This document shows positions 15,926 through 24,135 of a stretch of DNA of 64,000 nucleotides, in pieces. The translations under genes and the position numbers were made by a program. Origin of the DNA: an uncultured Dysosmobacter sp. (GTDB lineage: Bacteria > Bacillota > Clostridia > Oscillospirales > Oscillospiraceae); the NCBI GenBank assembly GCA_934590165.1, contig CAKTOO010000004.1, positions 75,619-139,618 on the forward strand. The letters run 5' to 3'. The first letter of the stretch is position 1. Each line of letters starts with the position of its first letter. A model generated the notes under the pieces. It had not been told where the DNA came from and did no database searches. It worked only from the letters and a program-made list of their open reading frames with translations.

Positions 15926-17483
15926 ACAGCCAAATGGCCCCCAGCCGCAGCAAGGAGGCAAAGGTCCGGCGGTACCAGGGCCGCTTCTCCCATTCTTCCA
16001 GAGTATACCGGGCGCTTTGACCCATGATGTTGTCCAGGTCCTCCAAAAGCTCCTCCACCACCGGCATATGATACAGCAGCACACCGCACTCATAGTGGAG
16101 TTGGAAAGTGCGGTAATCCATATTGGTGCTGCCGATCAGAGCCACCTCCCGGTCCACCATGACACTTTTGGCATGGAGAAAGCCGGGGGTGTACTTGTAA
16201 ATTTTCACGCCGTGGCGCAGCAGCTCACCCCAATAGGTCTCCGCTACCAAATAGGTAAACTTGTGGTCCGGCACGGCTGGCACCAGCAGCCGCACATCCA
16301 CTCCCGCGTCCGCCGCTATATACAGGGCCTTCTGCATGGAATCCTCCACGGCATAATAGGGCGTGGTGATATACAAAAATCGCTTGGCGGAAGCCATGAG
16401 CTGGATATAGGTCTCCTCGATAGGATTGTCCGGATTGTTCACAGGGCCGTCCGTAAAGGGCTGGCAATAGCCCACACCGACGCCGCCGTGGCGGGGGCGG
16501 TAGAAATCATCCTCATTTGACAGCGTCCGCCCCATCATCTTCCACATCTGAATGAACTGCACCGCGAACCCCCACGCGCCGTCGCCGTCGATGCGGACGG
16601 CAGAATCCTTCCAGTGGCCGAAGCGGACATACAGGTTGGCATACTCGTCCGCCACGTTGATGCCCCCGGTATAGGCGGTGGTGCCGTCGATGACGGCGAT
16701 CTTCCGGTGGTCCCGGTAGTTGAAGTAGATACGGTTCACATAGCGGTGGACAGGATTGAACACCTGAACCTCAAGTCCGGCGTTCTGCATGGCCTGGAGG
16801 GTATCGTCAGACAGCCGGGTAAGGTTGCCGAAATCGTCAAAAATGATGCAGACCTCCACACCGGCGGCGGCACGCTCTTTCAAAATGGAGAAGATGCGGT
16901 CCCACACCTGCCCCTCCGCCAGGATGTAATACTCCAGGAAAATGTAAACCTCCGCCTGTTGGAGCCGTGCCGCCAGGTCGTCAAAAAACGCCCCACCGTC
17001 GGAAAAGTACCGGGCGGTGGTGTTGCGGTACAAGGGAAAGCCCTTTTTCTGCAAGTAGGAGGCCAGCCGTCCCCACTCGGGAGACTGCCGCTTCAGCCGG
17101 GCGATATTGTTGTCGCACTCCATGCGGGCGCTCTCCCGTTCCCGGATGGGAGGGACTTTTTTCAGGCTCAAGCTCTTGGATTGGTGAGTACCGCCCCACA
17201 GGCAGAACAGGATCATCCCCGCCACCGGCAAGGCCAGCAGCAGGCACATCCACACCAACTTATAGCTGGGACTGCCCGGCCGGAGGTATACCCGGATGGC
17301 CGCCACAGCGCCGATGAATTCCAAGACCGCATAGAAATAGCTGGCCTTCTCCCGCAGAAAATGCGTCAGCAGCAGCGTGGTGGCGATCTGAGCAAGGACC
17401 GTCAAAACGCACATGGACAAACTGGTAAAAGCCGAGATACGCCGTTCGGTGCGCTCCGGTGTCTGGATCCGTTTTTTCCTCAT
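15924..17483 (-). CDS. cls: Cardiolipin synthase (phospholipase D family)
   Basis: 519 residues from ATG 17483 (GGGAGG upstream; an in-frame GTG lies 9 bp earlier). Two to three N-terminal membrane segments (~15-105) precede two PLD half-sites: YRDHRKIAVIDG (HKD1, ~residue 233) and FLHAKSVMVDRE ... IGSTN (HKD2, ~410). The His-Lys pairs form the phospho-enzyme that joins two phosphatidylglycerols into cardiolipin in the membrane. Length and architecture match bacterial ClsA. Monocistronic, convergent with the dehydrogenase. Confidence 0.93.
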   Translation of the reverse strand: MRKKRIQTPERTERRISAFTSLSMCVLTVLAQIATTLLLTHFLREKASYFYAVLEFIGAVAAIRVYLRPGSPSYKLVWMCLLLALPVAGMILFCLWGGTHQSKSLSLKKVPPIRERESARMECDNNIARLKRQSPEWGRLASYLQKKGFPLYRNTTARYFSDGGAFFDDLAARLQQAEVYIFLEYYILAEGQVWDRIFSILKERAAAGVEVCIIFDDFGNLTRLSDDTLQAMQNAGLEVQVFNPVHRYVNRIYFNYRDHRKIAVIDGTTAYTGGINVADEYANLYVRFGHWKDSAVRIDGDGAWGFAVQFIQMWKMMGRTLSNEDDFYRPRHGGVGVGYCQPFTDGPVNNPDNPIEETYIQLMASAKRFLYITTPYYAVEDSMQKALYIAADAGVDVRLLVPAVPDHKFTYLVAETYWGELLRHGVKIYKYTPGFLHAKSVMVDREVALIGSTNMDYRTFQLHYECGVLLYHMPVVEELLEDLDNIMGQSARYTLEEWEKRPWYRRTFASLLRLGAIWL

Positions 17484-17573
17484 GAATGCCACCTCCCAAG
17501 AAACAGTATCCTCTTTATTTCAGTATTATACGCAAAGTTGCCGGCTCCTGCAACCAACATTCTGTAAACAAAC

Positions 17574-17602
17574 CGGCCCCGCCTGATGGCGGGGCCGGTC
17601 AT
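17574..17602. terminator. Hairpin terminator after pncB
   Basis: CCGGCCCCGCC / GGCGGGGCCGG stem between the minus-strand pncB end and the cls start region; the T tail is weak. Confidence 0.6.
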
Positions 17603-17608
17603 ATGTCA

Positions 17609-19057
17609 TCACTTTTTCCGGCGCAGCAGGTCCTGCTTGATATCCCACAGCTTCTGGCTCAGGTCCACATAGTAGTTGTGGGGGTTTTCAAACCGCTTCA
17701 CCTCGTCCCACAGAGCGTCCACCTGCTCGGCGCAGTAGGTCTGGATCTCCTGAAGGGTGGGCCGCTCATATACCAGTTCTCCCCCCTGGAACACCGGCAC
17801 CTGAAGGGGCTTGACGGTGAAATCCGTATAGGTCTTGCGCTTCCAGGTGGCCCGGGGATCAAACAGCTCCAGGGGCTGCGACTCGTCCATCTCCTCGTCC
17901 CAGACGGTGATATAATCCGCCTCGGCCTTACCGGTCTTTTTGTCAAAGATGCGGTAGACTTTCTTAAAGTGGGGATTGGTGATCTTATCCACGTTCTCGC
18001 TGACCTTGATCTTGGGGATGATGTTGCCCTGCTCATCCTCCACGGCGGCAAGCTTATACACACCGCCGAACACCGGCTGGCTGCTGGCGGTGATCATCCG
18101 CTCGCCCACGCCGAACATATCGATCTGGGCGCCCTGCTGCAAAAGGTCCCGGATGATGTACTCATCCAAAGAGTTGGACGCGGAGATCTGGCACCCCGTC
18201 CAGCCGGCCTCGTCCAGCATCTTCCGGGCCTCCCGGCTGAGATAGGCGATGTCGCCGGAATCCAGGCGGATACCGCATTTTTTGATGCCCAGGGGCTTGA
18301 GGACTTCGTTAAAGGCCCGGATGGCATCGGGCACGCCGGATTTCAGGACGTTATAGGTGTCCACCAGCAGCGTTGCGTTGGTGGGATAGATCTCACAGTA
18401 GGTCTTGAAGGCCTCATACTGGCTATCAAACATCTGGACCCAGGAGTGGGCCATGGTTCCGCCGGCGGGAACGCCGTAAAGCTGGTCGGAGATGGTGCAG
18501 GCCGTGCCCTTGCAGCCGCCGATATAGGCCGCCCGGGCGCCGGAGATGGCGCCGTCGGTGCCCTGAGCCCGGCGGGAGCCGAACTCCAGTACCGTCCTCC
18601 CCTGGGCCGCCCGGCAGATGCGGTTGGACTTGGTGGCAATGAGGCTCTGGTGGTTGACAGTCAGCAGGGTGAACGTCTCAATGAGCTGGGCCTCGATGGC
18701 CTTGGCTCGGACGGTCACCACCGGCTCCCGGGGGAAGATGGGCGTACCCTCGGGGATGGCCCAGATATCGCCGGTGAATTTGAAATTCCGCAGGTACTCC
18801 AAAAACGCCTCGGAAAACAGGCCCTTGCTCCGCAGAAACGCAATGTCCTCTTCGTCAAAATGCAGGTCCAAGATATAGTCGATCAGCTGGTCCAGGCCTG
18901 CGCAGACGGCAAAGCCGCCCTTGTCCGGCACATCCCGGAAAAACACATCAAAATAGGTCACGCGGTCCTGATATCCGGCCTGAAAATAGCCGTTGCCCAT
19001 GGTCAGCTCATAAAAATCGCAGAGCATGGTCATATTCAATTTCTGTTCGGTCTTCAT
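17609..19057 (-). CDS. pncB: Nicotinate phosphoribosyltransferase
   Basis: 482 residues from ATG 19057 (SD GAGGTG; an upstream TTG is in frame but poorly placed). It converts nicotinate, PRPP and ATP to nicotinate mononucleotide in NAD salvage. Seen motifs: MLCDFYELTMGNGYF at the start, EFGSRRAQGTDGA in the PRPP region, MAHSWVQMF, LLVDTYNVLKSG, GIRLDSGD and SNSLDEY, all typical of the family. The NadD step that uses its product is encoded at 29743-30933. Confidence 0.94.
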   Translation of the reverse strand: MKTEQKLNMTMLCDFYELTMGNGYFQAGYQDRVTYFDVFFRDVPDKGGFAVCAGLDQLIDYILDLHFDEEDIAFLRSKGLFSEAFLEYLRNFKFTGDIWAIPEGTPIFPREPVVTVRAKAIEAQLIETFTLLTVNHQSLIATKSNRICRAAQGRTVLEFGSRRAQGTDGAISGARAAYIGGCKGTACTISDQLYGVPAGGTMAHSWVQMFDSQYEAFKTYCEIYPTNATLLVDTYNVLKSGVPDAIRAFNEVLKPLGIKKCGIRLDSGDIAYLSREARKMLDEAGWTGCQISASNSLDEYIIRDLLQQGAQIDMFGVGERMITASSQPVFGGVYKLAAVEDEQGNIIPKIKVSENVDKITNPHFKKVYRIFDKKTGKAEADYITVWDEEMDESQPLELFDPRATWKRKTYTDFTVKPLQVPVFQGGELVYERPTLQEIQTYCAEQVDALWDEVKRFENPHNYYVDLSQKLWDIKQDLLRRKK

Positions 19058-19180
19058 AACGCACCTCAATGCTCGCAGTTTGGCACCGCAGGACGGTGTC
19101 TTGTCACTTGACTTGATTATAAGCCATTATAAGCGCGGTGTCTCTGAAAAGCAATTGTTTTTCAAAAATATGTCAAAATT

Positions 19181-19223
19181 TTGTCAATTTTCAATTGACA
19201 AGGCCCCCGCCCGCCCCTATGAT
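19181..19223 (+). promoter_or_regulatory. Sigma-A promoter with inverted repeat over the -35 box (coaW)
   Basis: TTGACA (19195-19200), 17-bp spacer, TATGAT (19218-19223). A perfect 9-bp inverted repeat TTGTCAATT-TTC-AATTGACAA (19181-19201) contains the -35 box, suggesting a repressor operator. The same core GTCAATTGAC recurs over the -35 of the racemase-like gene at 57321-57330. Confidence 0.7.
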
Positions 19224-19266
19224 GAAACTATCGGGCAAAAACGCCCAACAGAAAGGAATTACCATC

Positions 19267-20106
19267 ATGGATGTGATTTTAGGGATCGACATCGGCGGCT
19301 CCACCACCAAGATCGTGGGCCTGCGGAGCGATGGCAGCGTGATGTCCATGCTGCGGGTCCGGGCGGAGGACCAGGTGACCAGCCTGTACGGCGCTTTGGG
19401 CAACTACCTCACCAGCAGCGGCCTGACGCTGCTGGATGTGCGGCGAGTGGTACTCACCGGCGTGGGCGCCAGCTATGTGGACGGGGACATCTTCGGTCTG
19501 CCCACCTGCAAGGTGGACGAGTTCTCTGCCAGCGGCACCGGCGCCCTGGCCCTGTCCGGCCAGGAGCAGGCGGTGGTGGTCACCATGGGCACCGGCACCG
19601 CCTTCATGTGGGCGGAGCGCGGCGGCGCCGTCCGCCACCTGTGCGGCAGCGGCATCGGCGGCGGCACGCTGGGAGGCCTGTGTCGGAAGCTGGTGGGCAT
19701 GGAGCGGTTCGGCCAGATCAAAAAGCTGGCGGAGCAGGGCGACCTGGGCCATGTGGACCTGACCATCGCCGACATCACCTGCCACCCCGCTCCTACCTTG
19801 GACCCCACCCTCACCGCTGCCAACTTCGGCAACCTGGCGGAGGACGCCTCCCCCGCCGACCTGGCCGCCGGAGCGGTGAACCTGGTACTTCAGGCCATCG
19901 GCACCATGACGGTGCTGGCCTGCCAATGCTGCGACACCCAGACCGTAGTCCTCACCGGCTCCATGACCACCCTCTCCCAGGTGAAGCCCAACTTTGAAAA
20001 CTTTGAAAAGCTGTACGGCATCCACTACATCGTGCCGGAAAACGCCACCTTCGCCACCGCCATCGGCGCCGGTCTGTGCAGCCTGAAGAAAAGGGCGGTG
20101 GAGTGA
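19267..20106 (+). CDS. coaW: Type II pantothenate kinase
   Basis: 279 residues from ATG 19267 (SD GAAAGGAA); the frame is open further upstream but homology begins at MDVILGIDIGGSTTK. It phosphorylates pantothenate, the first step of CoA synthesis. The ATP-binding GIDIGGSTTKIVG is the actin-like phosphate-1 motif, VVVTMGTGTAF and GSGIGGGTLGGL are the other conserved Gly-rich loops, and VLTGSMTT is the adenosine motif. Type II enzymes resemble the eukaryotic/staphylococcal form. Followed after 13 bp by an HD-domain gene. Confidence 0.92.
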   Translation: MDVILGIDIGGSTTKIVGLRSDGSVMSMLRVRAEDQVTSLYGALGNYLTSSGLTLLDVRRVVLTGVGASYVDGDIFGLPTCKVDEFSASGTGALALSGQEQAVVVTMGTGTAFMWAERGGAVRHLCGSGIGGGTLGGLCRKLVGMERFGQIKKLAEQGDLGHVDLTIADITCHPAPTLDPTLTAANFGNLAEDASPADLAAGAVNLVLQAIGTMTVLACQCCDTQTVVLTGSMTTLSQVKPNFENFEKLYGIHYIVPENATFATAIGAGLCSLKKRAVE

Positions 20107-20119
20107 TGGGAGGTCCCGC

Positions 20120-21112
20120 ATGAGGGAGCTGTGGCCTGTTTACCATCCGGATGTGCCCGGATTTCTCCAGGCCCTGGCGGAAACGCCGGAGCTGCGGCGG
20201 CTGAAGGAAGTGGGCATGAACTGCGGCTGCGAGTATACGTCCTTTCCCCGGTTCCGCCGCCTGCGGCCCTACTCCCGCTTCGACCACAGTATGGGTGTGG
20301 GGCTGATTGTGTGGCACTTCACCGGCGATCCCGCCCAGGCCGTCGCCGGAGCGCTCCACGACATCGCCACGCCGGTATTTGCCCATGTGGTGGACTTCCT
20401 CCGGGGCGACCACCTGCGGCAGGAGGCCACAGAGGAGCGGACAGCGGACATCATCGCCCAGTCAACGGACATTCAAGCTGTTCTGACCTCTCTTGGACTG
20501 CGCACAGCGGATGTGGCAGATTACCACCGTTATCCCATCGCCGACAATGATACGCCCCGCCTCTCAGCGGACCGGTTGGAATATACCCTGGGGAACCTGG
20601 TGAATTACGAATTTCTCACCGCTGCCCAGGCGGCCTGTTTCTACCGGAACCTGACCGTCCTCAAAAACGAGGACGGCCTGCCGGAGCTGGCATTTCAAAC
20701 GCCGGAAACAGCCTCCGCTTTTACAGAGGCTGCCCTGGGGACTGCCCGCATCTACGTGGCTGACGAGGACCGTTTCGCCATGCAGGTGTTGGCGGATATG
20801 CTGCATCTGGCCCTGGACCGGGGTATTCTGACGGAAGCAGACCTGTACGGCACGGAGCTGGAGGTGATCCAAAAACTCCTGGGGGACAGCGCCTGCGGCC
20901 CTCTGTGGCTGCGGTTTCGCGGATACAGCCACATCACCCGCCATACCCGGCGGCCCCCGGAGGGCCGGTGGCTCTCCGTCCCCGCCAAGCTGCGGTATAT
21001 TGACCCCCTGGCGGCGGGCGCAGGGCGGGTGTCCCGTTGGGACCCCCATGCCCGGGCGCTGCTGGAGGAATTCCGCGCCACCACATTCGACGTCTGGCTG
21101 GGGCCTGTATAA
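20120..21112 (+). CDS. HD-domain phosphohydrolase family protein
   Basis: 330 residues. RFDHSMGVGLIVWHF (first His) and AGALHDIATPVFAHVVD (HD pair) form the metal-binding HD signature within residues 50-105. The remaining C-terminal two thirds is helical, as in dGTPase/YdhJ-like HD proteins. A metal-dependent phosphohydrolase acting on a nucleotide or related phosphoester is likely; the substrate is unknown. It lies 13 bp downstream of coaW on the same strand, so it is probably in one operon ending at the terminator at 21113. Confidence 0.8.
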   Translation: MRELWPVYHPDVPGFLQALAETPELRRLKEVGMNCGCEYTSFPRFRRLRPYSRFDHSMGVGLIVWHFTGDPAQAVAGALHDIATPVFAHVVDFLRGDHLRQEATEERTADIIAQSTDIQAVLTSLGLRTADVADYHRYPIADNDTPRLSADRLEYTLGNLVNYEFLTAAQAACFYRNLTVLKNEDGLPELAFQTPETASAFTEAALGTARIYVADEDRFAMQVLADMLHLALDRGILTEADLYGTELEVIQKLLGDSACGPLWLRFRGYSHITRHTRRPPEGRWLSVPAKLRYIDPLAAGAGRVSRWDPHARALLEEFRATTFDVWLGPV

Positions 21113-21150
21113 AAAAGTGTCCGGTGCTTTGCACCGGACACTTTTTTATA
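21113..21150. terminator. Bidirectional terminator
   Basis: 17-bp arms AAAAAAGTGTCCGGTGC / GCACCGGACACTTTTTT, TTT loop, between convergent genes. Confidence 0.93.
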
Positions 21151-21159
21151 GCCGGGAAA

Positions 21160-21579
21160 TTACTCCTCGTCGTCGCCCTCGTCAGTCTCTTCCTCCAGGC
21201 TGCTGATGTCGAACTCCAGCTTTTCGCCGCAGTTGGGGCAGATGACCTCGCCATCTTCCAGGATGGACTCATCAAAATAGATGGTCTCCTCGCAGGTGGG
21301 GCAGGTAGTGGCGTAGCAGTCCTCGTCGTCCTCGGCCTCGAAGTCATCTTCGTCGTCCTCGCCGAAGACGATATCCTCCACGTCCTCCAGGTCATCGCTG
21401 ACAGCGTCCAGGCCGTCGCCCAACTCGTCGGCGTAGTCCTTCATATCCTCCAGCTCCAGAGCGATATCGTCCAGAACGTCGATGATGGCGGCGATCAGCT
21501 TGCCTTCCTTCTTCTCGGTGTCCAACTCCATGCCCTCGAGCAGGCCCTTCAGATAAGCGACTTTCTCAGTGATCTCCAT
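21160..21579 (-). CDS. CD1247 N-terminal domain / zinc-ribbon protein
   Basis: 139 residues from ATG 21579 (SD AAAGGAG). Residues 1-~55 (MEITEKVAYLKGLLEGMELD) form the helical CD1247 N-terminal domain known from Clostridioides difficile. A very acidic linker (EDDEDDFEAEDDED) leads to a zinc ribbon CPTCEETIYFDES ... CPNCGEKLEFD and an acidic tail. The zinc ribbon suggests nucleic-acid or protein binding, but the role is undetermined. It is followed at a distance by efp in the same orientation. Confidence 0.85.
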   Translation of the reverse strand: MEITEKVAYLKGLLEGMELDTEKKEGKLIAAIIDVLDDIALELEDMKDYADELGDGLDAVSDDLEDVEDIVFGEDDEDDFEAEDDEDCYATTCPTCEETIYFDESILEDGEVICPNCGEKLEFDISSLEEETDEGDDEE

Positions 21580-21661
21580 AGCAATAGCTCCTTTCGTTAT
21601 GCAAAGCACAGCAAGTTTTATTGTGGCAGAAAGGGGGGAAACAGTTCCCCCCTTTCAAGTA

Positions 21662-22231
21662 TTACTCCTTCACGCGGCCCAGATACTCACCGGTGCGGGT
21701 GTCGATCTGAATCTTTTCACCCTCGTTGATGAACAGGGGCACCTGGATGATGGCGCCGGTCTCCAGAGTGGCCTTCTTTGTGACGTTGGTGGCGGTATCG
21801 CCCTTCACGCCAGGCTCAGTCTCGGTGACTTCCAGCTCCACGAAGTTGGGCACTTCCACGGTGAACACGCTGCCCTTGTAGCTCACCAGCTTGCACATGG
21901 TGTTCTCCTTGACGAACTGGAAGGCATCGCCCAGCACGTCCTTGTTCAGCGGGGTCATATCGAAGGTCTCGGGGTCCATGAAATAGTACAGGTCGCCGTC
22001 GTTGTAGCTGTACTCGGCATCCTTACGCTCCACAGCGCCCTGCTCGAACTTGGCGGTGGGGTTGAAGGACTCCTCACGGATGGTACCGGTGATGACGTTC
22101 TTATACTTGGTGCGCACGAAAGCGGCGCCCTTGCCGGGCTTCACGTGCTGGAAGTCCACGACCACCATGGGCTTCCCATCCATCTCAAAAATCATACCCT
22201 TCCGGAAATCGCCGGCAGTAATGGTAGGCAT
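21662..22231 (-). CDS. efp: Elongation factor P
   Basis: 189 residues starting MPTITAGDFRKGMIFEMDGK with SD GAGGAGG; an in-frame codon further upstream is not preceded by an SD. EF-P binds between P and E sites and rescues ribosomes stalled on polyproline. The tip loop is KPGKGAAFVRTK, with Lys34 at the position modified in many bacteria. Three KOW/OB beta-barrel domains are complete through the C-terminal DTRTGEYLGRVKE. No EpmA/EpmB-like gene is nearby. Confidence 0.96.
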   Translation of the reverse strand: MPTITAGDFRKGMIFEMDGKPMVVVDFQHVKPGKGAAFVRTKYKNVITGTIREESFNPTAKFEQGAVERKDAEYSYNDGDLYYFMDPETFDMTPLNKDVLGDAFQFVKENTMCKLVSYKGSVFTVEVPNFVELEVTETEPGVKGDTATNVTKKATLETGAIIQVPLFINEGEKIQIDTRTGEYLGRVKE

Positions 22232-22379
22232 AGTTTTTTCCTCCTCACAAATCTTATGAGAAAACGACCTGTGGAAGGACATTTTCTCTGTCTTTTTTCA
22301 TACCTGGTGAATTAACGAAGCTATTTTACCGTATGTTGCCCACTATTGCAAGGGTTTTTCATCCAGTTCTTGGTTTTTT

Positions 22380-22892
22380 TCAGCGGCCGCCCGCCATTTT
22401 CCGGCGGCACAGGGCCTTGCTGGGCACCTGCAAAGCGTGCAGGACCTTCTGCCAGACGGTGACAGCACCGCCCACCGGCTCCACCATCAGGCTCAGCACC
22501 CCGGCCCGCCGGGCTGCCAGGACATCTGTCAGCAGCTTATCCCCCAGCATGGCGGTGTGGGCCCGGTCCGCGCCCGCCCGGGCCATGGCAGCCTCCAGCC
22601 CCCGGGTGGATGGCTTGCCGGCGTGGCCCTGGTACGGCACACCCAGGTCGGCGCAGAATTCCGTCACCCGGCTGCCGGAGCGGTTGTTGGAAACGATCAT
22701 AAAGCGGATACCGGCACGGTCCAGCGCCGCGATCCAATCCCGCAGGGGCTGGTCTGGACGCCGGGTCTTTTTTTCTGCCAATGTAAAGTCCAGGTCACTG
22801 AGCAGCAGGGTGATACCCCGGCTTCGCAAATACTCCGGCGTGATCTGGGCATAGCAGTCAAATATCCTGTCTGGAATGAGAGAAAAGGGCAT
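22380..22892 (-). CDS. yqeG: YqeG family HAD-IIIA phosphatase
   Basis: 170 residues. SDLDFTLAEKK is HAD motif I, VSNNRSGSRV motif II, HAGKPSTRG motif III, and GDKLLTDVLAARRAG motif IV. Length and pattern match B. subtilis YqeG, which in many Firmicutes precedes yqeH/aroE/yhbY/nadD; here those neighbours are about 8 kb away, so the cluster is split. Phosphatase activity is likely; the physiological substrate is unclear. Confidence 0.92.
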   Translation of the reverse strand: MPFSLIPDRIFDCYAQITPEYLRSRGITLLLSDLDFTLAEKKTRRPDQPLRDWIAALDRAGIRFMIVSNNRSGSRVTEFCADLGVPYQGHAGKPSTRGLEAAMARAGADRAHTAMLGDKLLTDVLAARRAGVLSLMVEPVGGAVTVWQKVLHALQVPSKALCRRKMAGGR

Positions 22893-22965
22893 AGCGGGCT
22901 CCTTGTTTGCATAGTTTTAAAACAGTATAACAGTTTTTCATGGATCGTACAAGGGGGAGTTGGCT

Positions 22966-23733
22966 TTGCAGACCTACCTGGCGGTGACGCCGGACGCCTT
23001 CCAGGAGGCGTCCCACTTCTGCCGCTCCATGGCCCACGTGGCCTACCGCATCGGCCCGGGGTCTGTTCTGCTGCGGCAGAACCTGCTGCTGAAGACCCGG
23101 GGCGGCCTGCTGTCTGTCAGCGACCTGGAAGCCCCGGACATCAGCCAGCCGGAAGCCCTCTGCGCCGCGGTGCTGCGGGAGTGCGGACGGCGCAGCTACG
23201 CCGGCGTCCTGCTGGATTTTGAGCAGCCGCCCCGCCGGGACCGCGTTTTGTTCGCCCAGGCTTTGGCAGAGCAGCTTCGCGCCAGCCGGCGGACGCTGTA
23301 TCTTCCCGAGCGGTATGCGGACGAGGTCCCCGGCGGTGTGCCCCTCATCTGCACCGCCCTCTCCGGCGGCAATTTCCGCCAGCGGCTCCAGGAGGCCGCA
23401 GAGGCCCGGGGCGGTGCCGGGCAGCTGGCGCTGGATGTGCAGCGGCTGCGGATGGACTTCCGCCTGCCTGCCAGGACCGGCCAGGGGGAACCGCTCTCCC
23501 CCGCCGCATTCCGCACTTTGATGGAGCAACGGTCTCCCGCCGTCTTTTTCTCCCAGGAGCTGTGTACCCGCTATTTCACCTATACCCAGGGCGGCAATGC
23601 CCATTTCGTTTTATTCGATGATGCGGAAACCTTGAAGCAAAAACTGAAAATCGGCGCCGCCATGGGCTTTTCCGCCGCTTTTTTCATGTGGCCGGAGATA
23701 CGGGATATTGCAGGGCAGCTGGGACTTCGATAA
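22966..23733 (+). CDS. Hypothetical protein, possible glycoside hydrolase 18-like barrel
   Basis: The only well-spaced start is TTG 22966 (AGGGGGAG six bases upstream), giving ~255 residues with no signal peptide. SYAGVLLDFEQPP resembles the GH18 beta-4 motif DGxxxDxE with the first catalytic Asp positions degenerate, and MGFSAAFFMWPEI resembles the beta-8 end. Between them alternate hydrophobic strands and amphipathic helices, as in a TIM barrel. If GH18-like, it may be a binding rather than a hydrolysing domain. Assignment is tentative. A strong terminator follows. Confidence 0.5.
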   Translation: MQTYLAVTPDAFQEASHFCRSMAHVAYRIGPGSVLLRQNLLLKTRGGLLSVSDLEAPDISQPEALCAAVLRECGRRSYAGVLLDFEQPPRRDRVLFAQALAEQLRASRRTLYLPERYADEVPGGVPLICTALSGGNFRQRLQEAAEARGGAGQLALDVQRLRMDFRLPARTGQGEPLSPAAFRTLMEQRSPAVFFSQELCTRYFTYTQGGNAHFVLFDDAETLKQKLKIGAAMGFSAAFFMWPEIRDIAGQLGLR

Positions 23734-23768
23734 AAAAGTACCGCACCATGCGGTGCGGTACTTTTTTA
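23731..23768. terminator. Bidirectional terminator
   Basis: Stem AAAAAAGTACCGCAC / GTGCGGTACTTTTTT between the convergent 22966 gene and rpsU. Confidence 0.92.
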
Positions 23769-23772
23769 CGCA

Positions 23773-23955
23773 TTAATAATAACGCTTCTTGTTCTTGCGA
23801 GCGGCCTCAGACTTCTTGCGGCGCTTGACACTGGGGCTTTCATAGTGCTCTCTCTTGCGGACCTCGGCAATGACGCCAGCCTTGGCGCAGCTGCGCTTGA
23901 AACGCTTCAGTGCGCTGTCGATGGACTCGCCGTCCTTCACATGAATTTCAGACAT
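23773..23955 (-). CDS. rpsU: 30S ribosomal protein S21
   Basis: 60 residues, MSEIHVKDGESIDSALKRFK through the basic tail RKKSEAARKNKKRYY, a full-length match to S21. It binds the 30S platform near the anti-Shine-Dalgarno helix. SD GGAGGGAGG is strong. About 180 bp separate it from leuS upstream, on the same strand. Confidence 0.97.
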   Translation of the reverse strand: MSEIHVKDGESIDSALKRFKRSCAKAGVIAEVRKREHYESPSVKRRKKSEAARKNKKRYY

Positions 23956-24135
23956 CTATATTTCCCTCCCTCCGAGGTATCCGGCTCAATCCAGGATACT
24001 TTAAGGGCCATAATCTATGGCGTTAACAAAGCTATTATACGGACCTTTTGGGGAGTTGTCAAGGATTTTATGAAAAATCCGCAGATTCTGTTTTCACAAG
24101 CGGAAACGACCCGTAAAAACACTTGCCGCGAATGC

